This document shows positions 25,932 to 35,497 of a stretch of 64,000 nucleotides of DNA, one piece after another; positions within the stretch are counted from its first letter, which is position 1, and each line of letters opens with the position of its first letter. A model generated the notes under the pieces. The model saw only the letters and a program-made list of their open reading frames with translations, searched no databases and was not told the DNA's origin. A program made the translations under genes and the position numbers. Source of the stretch: an uncultured Nostoc sp. (GTDB taxonomy: Bacteria; Cyanobacteriota; Cyanobacteriia; Cyanobacteriales; Nostocaceae); assembly GCF_937863485.1 (NCBI RefSeq), contig NZ_CALMFY010000088.1, forward strand, positions 29,596-93,595, in the 5' to 3' direction.

Positions 25932-26519
25932 TTATAAAATCACGGGTTTTGTGGGGGCATCAAGTTTTATCCGAACCGTCTTGGGACAACAGGGGCTTCC
26001 CCAACAAACCTGCCCAGAGGGCATATTAGTAAAAACACTACTACGAGCGCCAATCACAGCATTAGCCCCGATTTGCACTCCCGGCGCAACAAAACAATCT
26101 GCTGCTACCCATGCACCATTGTCAATAGTGATACTCGCTGTTTTCAACCCAAAGGCAGCGTCTTGGAGATCATGACTACCAGTACAGAGGTAGCTTTTTT
26201 GAGAAATTACACAGTGTTCACCGATGTGGATCTGATCAAGGCTGTATAAAACTACGTTATCTCCAATCCAACTGTAGTTGCCAATGGTAACTTTCCAGGG
26301 GTAGGTAAAACGGGCAGTAGGTCGAATTAATACGCCTTTACCGATCCGAGCGCCAAATAGTCGTAGCAAAGCACAACGCAGAATATTTAACGGTTGAGGA
26401 GTCAGGGGAAAGGCGATCGCTTGTACAAACCACCATAAGAAAATATACCAACTTGGACGTCCCCGATCAAACCAAGATTGATCATATTTGCGTAAATCTA
26501 CGAAAGCGTCATTAGTCAT
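25932..26519 (-). CDS. WcaF-like hexapeptide acetyltransferase for exopolysaccharide
   Basis: 195 residues. An N-terminal DLRKYDQSWFDRGRPSWYIF and IAFPLTPQPLNILRCALLRLFG are typical of WcaF-type colanic acid acetyltransferases, and the rest is a left-handed beta helix of hexapeptide repeats (IGKGVLIRPTARFTYPWKV, IGDNVVLYSLDQIHIGEHC, VFVAPGVQIGANAVIGA-type). It transfers acetyl groups from acetyl-CoA to a sugar. It ends a three-gene minus-strand group with two glycosyltransferases. In Nostoc a close relative serves hormogonium polysaccharide synthesis (HpsU); orthology is inferred, not tested. Confidence 0.85.
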   Translation of the reverse strand: MTNDAFVDLRKYDQSWFDRGRPSWYIFLWWFVQAIAFPLTPQPLNILRCALLRLFGARIGKGVLIRPTARFTYPWKVTIGNYSWIGDNVVLYSLDQIHIGEHCVISQKSYLCTGSHDLQDAAFGLKTASITIDNGAWVAADCFVAPGVQIGANAVIGARSSVFTNMPSGQVCWGSPCCPKTVRIKLDAPTKPVIL

Positions 26520-26529
26520 TAGTTATTTA

Positions 26530-27486
26530 TCAGGAATCAATGGTCAATAGCTTTCCTTCTGATCCCCTGCTCCCCTGCTCCTCATCTCCTCCTTTTGGGC
26601 TAGTTGCAGTATTTAAGTGACCACCACAGTTGCGTAATTCGTAAAGCTTAACGCCAATTTGATATTCATATTGACTCAGCAAGCGTGCATAGATATATCC
26701 TGCTTTGCCATCCAAAAAACCACGTTGAATAATATAAAATAAAACAAACCGTAAAATGGGTTTAAATGGCAGGCGTACCCACACTTTTTTCAAAAAGCGC
26801 TTGCGTTGGACTGCATCACCAAATAGATTGGCATCGATAGTACCGCTATTATCTTTACCTGTGAGAATATTAAGATAAACACTAGCTTCCCAGTTTGAAT
26901 AGCGGTTGTGTCGTTCTAACCAGTGGTAAAGGTCGCGGAAGTCCTCGTGGAGCATATCATTTTTGAGATACTCAACTTTGCCCTGCAAAATCACATGTTC
27001 GTGAACTTCATTGTCACCAGTGTTGGGAATATCTTCTGTATGTAGGTTTTCGTAGCGACCTTTTTTATGTTGAAATAAACGTAGATTCCAATCGGGATAT
27101 TTACCACCGTAACGAATCCATTTTCCTAAGAAAAATACGCGGCGGTTGAGATAATAACCTGCATATTCCTTATTTTGAATTGCTTGGTCAATTTCTTCCC
27201 AAAGTTCAGGAGTGATCCGCTCATCACAATCTACAATTAGCACCCATTCGTTGCGGAACGGTAGATTATCTAAAGACCAATTTTTCTTTTTGGGCCAGCG
27301 TCCATTGAAGCTAAATTGCACGACATTTACACCATAACTTTTAGCAATTTCAACACTGTTGTCGCCACTTTGAGAGTCTACTACAAATATTTCATCTGCT
27401 CTGGTAAGACTTGCGAGACAGGCAGGCAAGTTTACTTGTTCATTTTTTGCCGGAATTAGTACTGAAACTGGTATTTTAGATGGCAT
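26530..27486 (-). CDS. family 2 glycosyltransferase (WaaE/KdtX-like)
   Basis: 318 residues with a GT-A fold: VSVLIPAKNEQVNLPACLAS, FVVDSQSGDNSVEIA, the acceptor-side segment GRWPKKKNWSLDNLPF and the DxD-type VLIVDCDERI. This group includes WaaE-like enzymes that add sugars to lipid or polysaccharide cores. The last ~35 residues are polar and low in complexity. It lies 10 bases upstream of the acetyltransferase and 23 bases downstream of another GT2 gene, so one operon for cell-surface glycan is likely. Confidence 0.88.
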   Translation of the reverse strand: MPSKIPVSVLIPAKNEQVNLPACLASLTRADEIFVVDSQSGDNSVEIAKSYGVNVVQFSFNGRWPKKKNWSLDNLPFRNEWVLIVDCDERITPELWEEIDQAIQNKEYAGYYLNRRVFFLGKWIRYGGKYPDWNLRLFQHKKGRYENLHTEDIPNTGDNEVHEHVILQGKVEYLKNDMLHEDFRDLYHWLERHNRYSNWEASVYLNILTGKDNSGTIDANLFGDAVQRKRFLKKVWVRLPFKPILRFVLFYIIQRGFLDGKAGYIYARLLSQYEYQIGVKLYELRNCGGHLNTATSPKGGDEEQGSRGSEGKLLTIDS

Positions 27487-27509
27487 ACAAGTATAAATTA
27501 TGTTATTAG

Positions 27510-28442
27510 TTATTTCTTATTTGATGTGGATAAAAGACCCTGAATAGCAGCATTTAAGTAACCAATCTGACCGTAAGCATATACAAGTTTGTCAAACCGT
27601 TCTGCTGGATCAGAAAAATATTGCAATGCCTTATACAAGCCGCGTACAAACCGTTCGCTACCTCGCTGCAATTGAGCGATTCCAGCTTTACCAGCGAGTT
27701 GTTCTCGATAGCATTCACTAATACCCTGCCACCAGCCTCGGTTTAAAAACCAGGAGCGTTGGAGGCGCTCTGGGGCAACATTGTGAGCGACTAGCGCTTC
27801 GGGAAGATAGGCGACTTGCCAAGCACGTTGTAGGGCAAATTCGGTCATTTGCAGTTCTTCATTTGATAATAGATTTTTCCCTACTCGACCGAGATGAGGA
27901 TCAAAACCGCCAATTTCATCCAGGAAACTACGGCGGATAGAGTAATTTAAGCCTCTAGGTGTTAAGCCAGGTTGCTCGATGTAGATGCTACTCTCACCCA
28001 AATCATATGCACCCAGATTTGCAGCTAGCCCTGGAGATAGCCAGCGTGGTTGTTGGATTCCTGGGGGCCATAGGAGAGTGACTTTGCCACCTGCGATCGC
28101 TAGTTTAGAATTATTGTAATAGGCAAAATATAAAACTTGTAGCCAGCCAGGACTGGCAACGGCATCGTCATCCAGATAAGCAAGAATATCACCACTGGCT
28201 ACTTTTGCGCCCGTGTTGCGGGCGACAGATAAACCGATTGTGGGTTCAAATACATACTTCAGACGCGGATTGTGGGTCCTTTGTTCTACAAACTCACGGG
28301 TGCGATCGCTAGACCCATTATCAACTACCACAATTTCAAAGTCAGCAGCAAAATCCTGCGCTAAAAGACTATCTATTGCAGCCCCTAAATAGGTATCTCG
28401 ATTGTGGGTACAGATAATGGCAGAGATTTGCGTGTCTGGCAT
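27510..28442 (-). CDS. family 2 glycosyltransferase, HpsE-like
   Basis: 310 residues from the ATG at 28442 (MPDTQISAIIC); a TTG further up would translate repeat DNA. Key parts are ISAIICTHNRDTYLGAAIDS, IVVVDNGSSDRTREFV, the acceptor region GDILAYLDDDAVASPGWLQ and FDPHLGRVGKNLLSNEE. This arrangement matches the glycosyltransferase HpsE of the Nostoc hormogonium polysaccharide locus as I recall it; other GT2 roles in exopolysaccharide synthesis are possible. It is first in the operon with the next glycosyltransferase and the acetyltransferase. Confidence 0.85.
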   Translation of the reverse strand: MPDTQISAIICTHNRDTYLGAAIDSLLAQDFAADFEIVVVDNGSSDRTREFVEQRTHNPRLKYVFEPTIGLSVARNTGAKVASGDILAYLDDDAVASPGWLQVLYFAYYNNSKLAIAGGKVTLLWPPGIQQPRWLSPGLAANLGAYDLGESSIYIEQPGLTPRGLNYSIRRSFLDEIGGFDPHLGRVGKNLLSNEELQMTEFALQRAWQVAYLPEALVAHNVAPERLQRSWFLNRGWWQGISECYREQLAGKAGIAQLQRGSERFVRGLYKALQYFSDPAERFDKLVYAYGQIGYLNAAIQGLLSTSNKK

Positions 28443-28576
28443 AGATTTAATTTTGGATTTGAGATTTGGGATTTTAGATAAAAATCTTAAATCCAACGCA
28501 CACCTACTGAAAGTTAATCTAAACCAAAAATTACCAATCTACCAACCGAGTTTCTTCGGAAATAATCTTTAAAACT

Positions 28577-29401
28577 TTACGTTTGTTGAATATGACTGTG
28601 TAAAACTACAAGTGTTTGGGCTAGTTGACTTAGACGAGTTTCCAAAGATTGCTTGCGCCCCAACAGTTGACGTAACTTTTGGTAACGCGCGATCGCCATG
28701 CTAACATTGGCAACCTGATCCGCTGGACATGGGCGCGACCAGACTTTACCAGCATCGTCCACACCACAGAGGCGATAGCCAGTAATAGATGATTGATAAG
28801 ATACTTTCCCACCAGTGGCGCAAATTTCTTCTACGTAGTTCATCAGGCGGTCAACTTCTGCATGGCGCAGTGTTGCAGTTCCTGCCGGTTCTGGTTCGGT
28901 GGGAATGGATTCTAACCAGCCATTGACAATTGGGCCTTCTAAGTAAATATCCTGGATTTGCTCCAAGATATTTTGCAGTTCTGTTTGCCAACCGGCGACA
29001 CTTTCCTGAATTTCTTGCAATAGATTCATCGCCAATGCTGGATTAGCTCCGTGGCGATGGCTACTAAAGCTCGGAGTTTTCAACTTGGGTAGGCTGGGTG
29101 TTTTGCTACCATTCTCTTGTGCTTGAAAGGTCTGCACAGAGTCATGGTGAGGAAAGAAATTTTGTTCAGGAGGATAATCACTCTCAGTATCTACGCCGAG
29201 GTCAACTGTTTGTCCTTGTGGATTGAGTTCCCCATCCTGGGAGGATGGAGTCTGTGTACTTTCTGTGGGTTCGTTGGCTCCGACGCTGATTCTAAAGGAG
29301 AAAGGTCGTTTTGTCGAATCACCTGCTTCGGCGGCAGAGGCAGTGCCGCGATTCCCTAAATCGTGTAGAGTTGCTTCAATACGTTTTAAGCCTGCGTTCA
29401 T
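28577..29401 (-). CDS. conserved cyanobacterial hypothetical protein, two-part
   Basis: 274 residues. The first 125 are polar and disordered-looking (Ser, Thr, Pro, Gln). The rest is well ordered: a helix LAMNLLQEIQESVAGWQTEL, VNGWLESIP, the block VDRLMNYVEEICATGGKVSY and GYRLCGVDDAGKVWSRPCPA, then a long helix AIARYQKLRQLLGRKQSLET. The C-terminal block recurs in cyanobacterial proteins of unknown function. It lies upstream of the glycosyltransferase operon but 134 bases apart. No catalytic motif is visible. Confidence 0.75.
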   Translation of the reverse strand: MNAGLKRIEATLHDLGNRGTASAAEAGDSTKRPFSFRISVGANEPTESTQTPSSQDGELNPQGQTVDLGVDTESDYPPEQNFFPHHDSVQTFQAQENGSKTPSLPKLKTPSFSSHRHGANPALAMNLLQEIQESVAGWQTELQNILEQIQDIYLEGPIVNGWLESIPTEPEPAGTATLRHAEVDRLMNYVEEICATGGKVSYQSSITGYRLCGVDDAGKVWSRPCPADQVANVSMAIARYQKLRQLLGRKQSLETRLSQLAQTLVVLHSHIQQT

Positions 29402-29608
29402 AAAGACATCCTAGAGTTTGCTGTCCCCAATGGTGTTAAATAATTAAGAATGGGGTTGTTGGGATTTTCGGCTTTTGCCAGTTGTAACATCAATGATGCT
29501 GGTGCTAATTTTATCCCTTAAAAGTTATTTGAAACCAAAAATCTCACCCACAAAGTAAAAACTGCGGTGATAAATTGCAATTAGTACACTGGGTGAAAGT
29601 TTGCCTAC

Positions 29609-29648
29609 CTTAAACTTAGGGCAAAATCCCCAAGTTTAAGCCCTAAGT
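29609..29648 (+). promoter_or_regulatory. competing hairpins in the cobU leader
   Basis: CTTAAACTT (29609-29617) pairs with AAGTTTAAG (29632-29640), extended inside by GGG/CCC. ACTTAGGGC (29614-29622) can instead pair with GCCCTAAGT (29640-29648). The two stems share bases and exclude each other. They end 78 bases before the cobU start. This looks like an attenuator-like switch. No cobalamin-riboswitch consensus was recognised in this 325-base gap. Confidence 0.4.
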
Positions 29649-29726
29649 CTTGCTAATTGAAATAGTAGCCGAATTTACGCGCCCGCTGTACTAGTTACTT
29701 ATTGTTAAGATACTCAGGAAATAACT

Positions 29727-30299
29727 TTGGGTAAAATCATCTTAGTAACAGGGCCAGCACGATCTGGTAAAAGTGAATGGGCGGAAACTCTGGCCATGCA
29801 GTCAGGAAAAGCAGTTGTTTACGTAGCAACAGCCACCGATAATCCAGATGACCAAGAGTGGCATCAACGCATTTTAGAACACCAACAACGTCGTCCCCAA
29901 GACTGGGTAACTTTATCTGTACCTGTGGAACTGTCTGCTACCCTTGCTGATGCGAAACCCTATACCTGCCTTTTAGTTGATTCTTTAGGAACTTGGGTTG
30001 CTAATCTCTTAGAACAAGACGAAGCTACCTGGCAAAATATCCTTACAGAGTTGTTAGAAACGGTGGATCTTGTTGCTGCTGATATGGTGTTTGTAGCAGA
30101 AGAGGTGGGCTGGGGTGTGGTGCCAGCTTATCCGATTGGAAGGACGTTCCGCGATCGCCTGGGTTCTTTGGTACGCCAGCTAAGTGCGTTCAGCGAAACT
30201 GTTTATTTAGTTACTGGTGGTCATGTTCTCAATCTGGGCGTCCTTGGTTCGCCATTGCCAAATAAAGGGGAAGGAGGAGTGAGGAGTCAAGATTCTTAA
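29727..30299 (+). CDS. cobU: adenosylcobinamide kinase/adenosylcobinamide-phosphate guanylyltransferase
   Basis: 190 residues starting at a TTG with AGGAA six bases upstream; no ATG precedes the P-loop. Begins GKIILVTGPARSGKSEWAE (nucleotide-binding loop), then VVYVATATDNPDDQEWHQRI, with the guanylylated His in the EWHQRIxxHQxRRPxxW region, LVDSLGTWVANLL and VAEEVGWGVVPAYPIGRTFR. It phosphorylates adenosylcobinamide and attaches GMP in the last steps of cobalamin assembly. The C-terminal extension (PLPNKGEGGV) looks like repeat-derived tail. No other cob genes are adjacent. Confidence 0.93.
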   Translation: MGKIILVTGPARSGKSEWAETLAMQSGKAVVYVATATDNPDDQEWHQRILEHQQRRPQDWVTLSVPVELSATLADAKPYTCLLVDSLGTWVANLLEQDEATWQNILTELLETVDLVAADMVFVAEEVGWGVVPAYPIGRTFRDRLGSLVRQLSAFSETVYLVTGGHVLNLGVLGSPLPNKGEGGVRSQDS

Positions 30300-30351
30300 C
30301 TCTTGATTCAAATTAATCCAAAATCTAAAATCTAAAATCTAAAATTGTAAT

Positions 30352-30771
30352 ATGGCAACTAAACAAGAAGTTAGAGGATACCTCGCCTACTGGTTTCAGT
30401 TGGGTAAGAAATTGATTACGGCCAACGGTAAGGCAAGCTTTTTGCCCCAATCAGTGCTAGATGGCGATCGCTATAGTGAAGAATTTGAAGAGTGCTGGCA
30501 AAAAATTCTCTCACCCGAATCGGGTGATTGTTACCTAGAGGGTACACATGAAACCATTGCTGAACTGTTGACACCAGCATGGGAGATGCTACCTTGCAGC
30601 CGATGTAGTATGCCAGTAGCAGCGCGAAACGTCGGGATGCCGACATTGTTATGCCCCTGCAATAATTTACCTAACTGGCCTAATACCGAATTGCCAGCAC
30701 CGCGAGAGCCAATTAAGACTCAAGACCAACTCAAAACAATTCGCGATCGGCTTGTAGATAATATTGCGTAA
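30352..30771 (+). CDS. conserved cyanobacterial hypothetical protein with Cys pairs
   Basis: 139 residues. N-terminal helix (TKQEVRGYLAYWFQLGKKLI) and a domain FLPQSVLDGDRYSEEFEECW common in cyanobacterial proteins of unknown role; the second half has CSRC and CPC, a possible zinc-binding set (LPCSRCSMPV, LLCPCNNLPNWPN). It follows cobU by 52 bases, the spacer being a heptamer repeat (AAAATCT) at about 30310-30343. A role with cobalamin is not supported. No enzyme motif is seen. Confidence 0.75.
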   Translation: MATKQEVRGYLAYWFQLGKKLITANGKASFLPQSVLDGDRYSEEFEECWQKILSPESGDCYLEGTHETIAELLTPAWEMLPCSRCSMPVAARNVGMPTLLCPCNNLPNWPNTELPAPREPIKTQDQLKTIRDRLVDNIA

Positions 30772-31147
30772 AAAAACAACCAATTTGTAAATCTGACAAG
30801 TTTTTTCTAATTATTTGATTATTTTAATTTCTTCTGTAGTGGCTTTTAGTCCCACCACAGAATTTTTGCTTGTTTGTGCTAGGGATGCACAGTTAAAAGG
30901 GCGGTTAGAAACCGCGTCTAGACAAACAAAAACCGCCTATCGTACTTGCGCTGCACTCCGCGCACCATACGGGTTTCAAAATCTTGATTTTCTATTAGTC
31001 CGCAGAGGCGCAGAGAAGCCAGTGCGTTGCGGGAGTTCCCCCGGTTGTAGCAACTGGCCAGGCACAAAGAGAAGGAAAAAATGCTTAACTTAACTGTATT
31101 GGGTTTTGTACATGGTTTTTTCTCATTTGTAAGAAATCCAGGTTAGT
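30772..31147. repeat. gap with half of the MITE family and a mosaic repeat
   Basis: From 30899 the sequence GGCGGTTAGAAACCGCGTCT matches the start of the elements at 12998 and 13138; the middle has diverged and the right end is missing. At about 31016-31056 comes the AGCCAGTGCGTTGCGGG...GCAACTGGC mosaic. An open frame over this stretch (30815-31093) is repeat-derived. No gene was seen. Confidence 0.7.
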
Positions 31148-31867
31148 TCACTTTGGTGCTTGAGAATTTGGCGTTGGACAAGTTTTATTAGCAAAATCAC
31201 ACTGATAAATATATGGTTCTTGCCAACTCAAAGGAATTTCTAATAAGTCTCGCGTTCCTGTCATGCCTTGTCCTATAAATAGCAACAAAGCAATACAGTT
31301 TAAAATCGTATGGACGATGCGCCAGCGATTGGACTTATCTTGATAAATATCTTGAACAATTGCTAATGAAAAAATCATCAGCAATGCTGCGGTAATGCCA
31401 ATATAATAATGTGACCAATACCACTCATTCGTCAGGCGATATACTCCATCCTGACAGCCTATAATTACTAAACCTGCACCAGTTAAAGTGGCAAAAACTG
31501 CCCGCCACAACCGCTGCTTTGCCCGATAAAGAAATACTAAAGAGGCGATAGTAGCAGCAAACATTAACACGATAAAAACAACTTGAAAAGGTGTTTTATT
31601 CCACAATTGATTTTTGATAATATTTTTACCAATAGGATAGCTTAATCCGATTAGAGTTAGTCCGACAACTGCACTTGTTAGTCTTTCACCTAACTGCTTA
31701 TGTTCTCCACCCACCACTGGGGGAATTTTGCTCTTACTCCCGGCTAAAATTTGCAATCTGCGTTGGCGTGTTTGCCAAGCAAAATTAACCACTGTACCGA
31801 TGAGTGGAAATACGAATATAATTGCGATCGCTGGATGTAAAAGACCAAGAAAATCTGTTAATTGCAT
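31148..31867 (-). CDS. DUF4079-type integral membrane protein
   Basis: 239 residues. The start LHPAIAIIFVFPLIGTVVNF and the following QTRQRRLQ match the cyanobacterial DUF4079 family. Six or so hydrophobic segments are visible (near residues 12-30, 68-85, 94-112, 122-138, 153-170, 188-205). No cofactor motif is certain, although His residues lie in helices (HYYIGITAAL, HTILNCIALL), as in cytochrome b561-like folds. Function unknown. It is 215 bases downstream of a GT39-like gene on the same strand. Confidence 0.75.
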   Translation of the reverse strand: MQLTDFLGLLHPAIAIIFVFPLIGTVVNFAWQTRQRRLQILAGSKSKIPPVVGGEHKQLGERLTSAVVGLTLIGLSYPIGKNIIKNQLWNKTPFQVVFIVLMFAATIASLVFLYRAKQRLWRAVFATLTGAGLVIIGCQDGVYRLTNEWYWSHYYIGITAALLMIFSLAIVQDIYQDKSNRWRIVHTILNCIALLLFIGQGMTGTRDLLEIPLSWQEPYIYQCDFANKTCPTPNSQAPK

Positions 31868-32082
31868 ACAACACCTTTCAAGGAATCATTAAATTAATAT
31901 CAAATGACAATATAAAATATCGTTCTCTCACTTAAATTAATTTCAGATGAGAATCTGTTTAATGTTTATTTTTGTTATTCTTAGATTATTTTAAGAAAGC
32001 AAGTAAAAAATTATAACTTTTATAAACAGTTTTTCTGCCCATCTGCATGAAGCATCTAATGTGTAGCTTCCCACGCTATATA

Positions 32083-33747
32083 TCAACTGGCAGATAACTT
32101 ATTATTAGGTGGGATATTACGTCGGTGCAGCTTAGAAAATTTAGTCAATTTCCAAACCGAATAATAGTTGTCGCTGTAGACAATATCTGTCTTTGCTTTA
32201 TACTTTTTTTCGATTGTTTCGCGCCAAGTATCTGAAGGATTGAATAAAAATACATCAGCAAACCCATCAGGAATTTTGGGAACTTTTTGGTTGTTCACCA
32301 ACAGAAATCGCACTTTTGGTTCCAAAAGATAGCTCAGAGAAAAGACATTCCCATAATTGTCGCCTAAAGCATCACTAATCAAAAGTGGACGAGTCGTCTG
32401 GTTGATGATTTGGGCAACTTGTGGATTGCCATAGCTCATACCCTTATTCCACCAAGTTTCTGCCTGGGAACTCACCTTATAAGAAATTAGACCACAAATA
32501 ATTACTAATGCCATGATTATGTGCCAAATGCTCCGGCGTGACACGTTCCCATTATATAGTTGCGTAGTTAGTAGGTAAGCAACAGCCAGTTGGATTCCTA
32601 AATAAGATGGTATTAAATATGGTTCGCTAGATGATCGTATACCTCCAGCAATTAAATCTGGCAGTATTACGGGTAGTGCTGGCACCATAATTAATATGAT
32701 GATAAACAACCAGACTTTATAATTAGTTGTTTGACAAAGAAAATAAATTGAATATCCTACCAAAATTAAAAATAATGGTGTAATTAAATAGCCCAGAGGA
32801 TTGTCTAAACTAAGGTCTATATCAAAAAAAATCCGGCTCAACTGCATCAGCAAAAATGGAAATATAGGCATTAAAGATGATTGCGTTGTTATCTTATCTG
32901 CTGAAATTAAAAGTTGAAAAAAGTCGCCCATCACAATTGTTATCCAAGGCATGAAAGCTAAAAAACCTACCAGTGATGCTAACAGATAAGTTCTGACAGT
33001 TCCCGTCAACTGAAATTTGGCGATGCTCATTACATAAATTCCGTGAGCCACTGCTACAAATCCACTCCAAAGAAATGTATAAAGACTGATGGCTAAAGTT
33101 ACTGCATAAATGCTCCAGATAGCGAATAAATCTGGTCGTTGTCGTTTTTTTACTAGCTCATCTTTGTCTTGTGATTCCAGCCGCATTGCTCGCAGTAGAG
33201 ACGCACTGGATAGCAATATAGTGACTAACCAGAGAATATATTCTTGTGCTTCTTGGGCGTATACTAGGTGAATTGGAGAAATTGCCATGAGTGCGATCGC
33301 TACACCAGGAACTGATAATGGCACATTAAATAATTCTCGGCATAGCCAATAAACACAAGGGAAAACCAGCAAACTGATGAAGACAGATAAACTTCTAATC
33401 GCCGTCACCGAATTACCAAAGATTTCCATCCACAATCTGGCTATTATGTAATAAAGTGGTGGATGGAGAGAATCTTCTTTTGCCAAAGTCATGATTGTGT
33501 CATTTAAGTTTTTTTGTTGATTTGCACCTTGAAACTGGGCAAAACTTTCTCCAGCAATGACACGATTATTAAAAATTTGCTGTTTTACTTCAGTTATTGT
33601 GTAACCAGAAATTCGTAATGAAGTATAAGTTTCATCATGCCAGTAAACTTTGCCATCAAGGTTAAAAAAGCGAAACAATATACCCATCGCTAATAAGAAA
33701 ATAATTAAAAATCGCAACCAACTCGGAGCAAATTTGAGATGGCGCAT
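32083..33747 (-). CDS. GT39/ArnT-like membrane glycosyltransferase
   Basis: 554 residues, about 11-13 membrane helices. The first periplasmic loop has GKVYWHDETYTSLRISGYT, with the acidic pair position typical of dolichyl/undecaprenyl-phosphate sugar transferases (GT39/GT83), followed by DSLHPPLYYIIARLW. The C-terminal ~120 residues are soluble and periplasmic. Such proteins move a sugar from a lipid-phosphate carrier onto protein or glycan. The substrate is unknown. The ATG at 33747 is followed by a typical positively charged start. Confidence 0.82.
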   Translation of the reverse strand: MRHLKFAPSWLRFLIIFLLAMGILFRFFNLDGKVYWHDETYTSLRISGYTITEVKQQIFNNRVIAGESFAQFQGANQQKNLNDTIMTLAKEDSLHPPLYYIIARLWMEIFGNSVTAIRSLSVFISLLVFPCVYWLCRELFNVPLSVPGVAIALMAISPIHLVYAQEAQEYILWLVTILLSSASLLRAMRLESQDKDELVKKRQRPDLFAIWSIYAVTLAISLYTFLWSGFVAVAHGIYVMSIAKFQLTGTVRTYLLASLVGFLAFMPWITIVMGDFFQLLISADKITTQSSLMPIFPFLLMQLSRIFFDIDLSLDNPLGYLITPLFLILVGYSIYFLCQTTNYKVWLFIIILIMVPALPVILPDLIAGGIRSSSEPYLIPSYLGIQLAVAYLLTTQLYNGNVSRRSIWHIIMALVIICGLISYKVSSQAETWWNKGMSYGNPQVAQIINQTTRPLLISDALGDNYGNVFSLSYLLEPKVRFLLVNNQKVPKIPDGFADVFLFNPSDTWRETIEKKYKAKTDIVYSDNYYSVWKLTKFSKLHRRNIPPNNKLSAS

Positions 33748-34434
33748 AAGTAGTTTTCCTAAGAACTTGTCTAAAATAATCCAGTCAGCAAAGAGGACTA
33801 TTGGGACTCTTGGGACAACCCCATATCTAATATTGGGACTTGTAATATGGACACCTTGTATCTAGCACTACGTGTCTTTCCCCAAATCTTTTTTTGTATT
33901 CCATAATCTTTAGACAGGGGCTTGTACCGATATAGAACAAGGTTTTTTCAACAGTCCCCAAGTCGTCTCAATACGGTTCGGATAAGACTCAATCCCCCCA
34001 ATCCACGCCACTTGCTCCATTTGGGGAGACCCCTACAGCCCTTCCCTAACGGGACGCCTTGCGGCGAACGGGCATCCTACGGCAGGCGCTAGCCTCTGCC
34101 TTTGGGAGAAGACCGCAGTGGCTCCCCTTAAAATGTGGGGCTAATAATGGCTCTATTTCTCCCTTACAAAGGGGAATCTTTAAGAATTGTGCAGCTTAAA
34201 CGAAGCGGATTGAGAGTCATCTGATTTTAAATATTGACAATAAATACCTCTCTTCTATTAACTATGAAAACAATTGCACAAGATTGTATCAAATACGGCA
34301 AAACTGACCTTTTTTTTACAGTCAAGATGTAGATGTAGAGTAAAATATCATAAATATTGCTATTCTTACAGTCCATGTATGTAGACTTTATTCCTGTAGC
34401 CGCGACTGAGCGCCATTAGGTAAAAAGATAATTT
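33748..34434. repeat. repeat-rich gap
   Basis: 33970-33990 holds ACGGTTCGGATAAGACTC, the inverse of a piece at 11459. 33995-34140 is a mosaic repeat closely related to 22875-23010, including CGAACGGGCATCCTACGG and GGCGCTAGCCTCTGCC. The left 220 bases have no recognisable feature. No gene was seen. Confidence 0.65.
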
Positions 34435-35229
34435 TTACAATATTTGGTAACGCCATTTAGCAAAGTCTTTGGTATTAGATATAGCTAAAAAATCAATAGT
34501 CTTAAAGTGTCGGTCAATAGCTGGAATACTGCATATTTTAGCTCCAATATTCAAGTATGCCTGCAAAATTTTGGGAATTTCAACATTATATGAATCTGGA
34601 AAATCTTGAGGCATTTCTAGACAAGATTGTGAATTTGGATAAACTAAAATATTTGGATGCATCAAGCCATTCTGCTGAAAATAATCATAAGCGTAAGTAG
34701 CTTGCCAAGGACATTGTGTTAGTAATGATGCACAGCCAAAGAAATATTGGTTTCTACTCCAGATCAGATAATTTGCTAGCCCTTTCCATAGTAGTAAAAG
34801 TGCCTGACTATTGCGGTATTCTTTAGCTATACATGCACGCCCAACTTCAACTGATGCCTGAAGCACAGAATGGGGAATCGCATTAAGATTAAATATATCG
34901 GCAGCATCAAAGCCTAGTCTTTGAGAAGCCATTGTATAGGTTTGCATCCGATAAGTTCCAATGGTTTTACCCGTTTGTTTGGAGATCAGGATTAAATGAT
35001 GGCAAACTGCATCAAACTTATCTATATCCATCTGGGTAAAGTTAGAAGTAGAGAATCCCAACCCTAGTTCAAGATTAAAAACTTCAAAGCGCAACCGAAA
35101 AATTGATTCTAATTCTTCTTCAGTTGACGCTAGCCGTAGGGTATATTTTTCAGTTTGAAGGACGGGAAAATCTTCAAGAGGGGGAGGAGGATTCAGTGAG
35201 TAATTGATGTTGCGTCCAGAAACTTCCAT
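34435..35229 (-). CDS. GNAT-fold N-acyltransferase, OlsB-like
   Basis: 264 residues. A Pro-rich start is followed by YTLRLASTEEELESIFRLRF, the entry to the Acetyltransf_5 (ornithine acyl-ACP N-acyltransferase / N-acyl amino acid synthase) fold, then DAVCHHLILISKQTGKTIGT, VEVGRACIAKEYRNSQALLL (acyl-donor site) and FFGCASLLTQCPW. Members acylate ornithine or other amines with fatty acids from acyl-ACP. Whether it makes ornithine lipid here is not known; no OlsA partner is adjacent. Confidence 0.78.
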   Translation of the reverse strand: MEVSGRNINYSLNPPPPLEDFPVLQTEKYTLRLASTEEELESIFRLRFEVFNLELGLGFSTSNFTQMDIDKFDAVCHHLILISKQTGKTIGTYRMQTYTMASQRLGFDAADIFNLNAIPHSVLQASVEVGRACIAKEYRNSQALLLLWKGLANYLIWSRNQYFFGCASLLTQCPWQATYAYDYFQQNGLMHPNILVYPNSQSCLEMPQDFPDSYNVEIPKILQAYLNIGAKICSIPAIDRHFKTIDFLAISNTKDFAKWRYQIL

Positions 35230-35497
35230 CTATCTTCCTACTTAGATTTACGAAAATATTCTACTAGGATTTAGGCACTATACAAATAGCTCACATTATG
35301 CATTAATGTGTCGAAGCGTGATTGAGACGGTTTTTGATAAAAGAACCTTTAGAGAGCTTTTTTACTCTCTTGGATTAGGGGTAGAGTGCTTTTATTATCG
35401 ACATTAATTTCCCAAAAATCTGGCAATAAGATACAAAATTTTCTTTTGATATCCGCTATAAATGCAAATCAGCAAAGAAAGTCAAAATTAGGGCAGA

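Noticed and set aside
29402..29726. Cobalamin riboswitch before cobU
   Set aside because: The B12-box-type consensus is not present; only two competing hairpins are seen.
30815..31093. 92-codon plus-strand frame
   Set aside because: It is made of the MITE-family and mosaic repeats.
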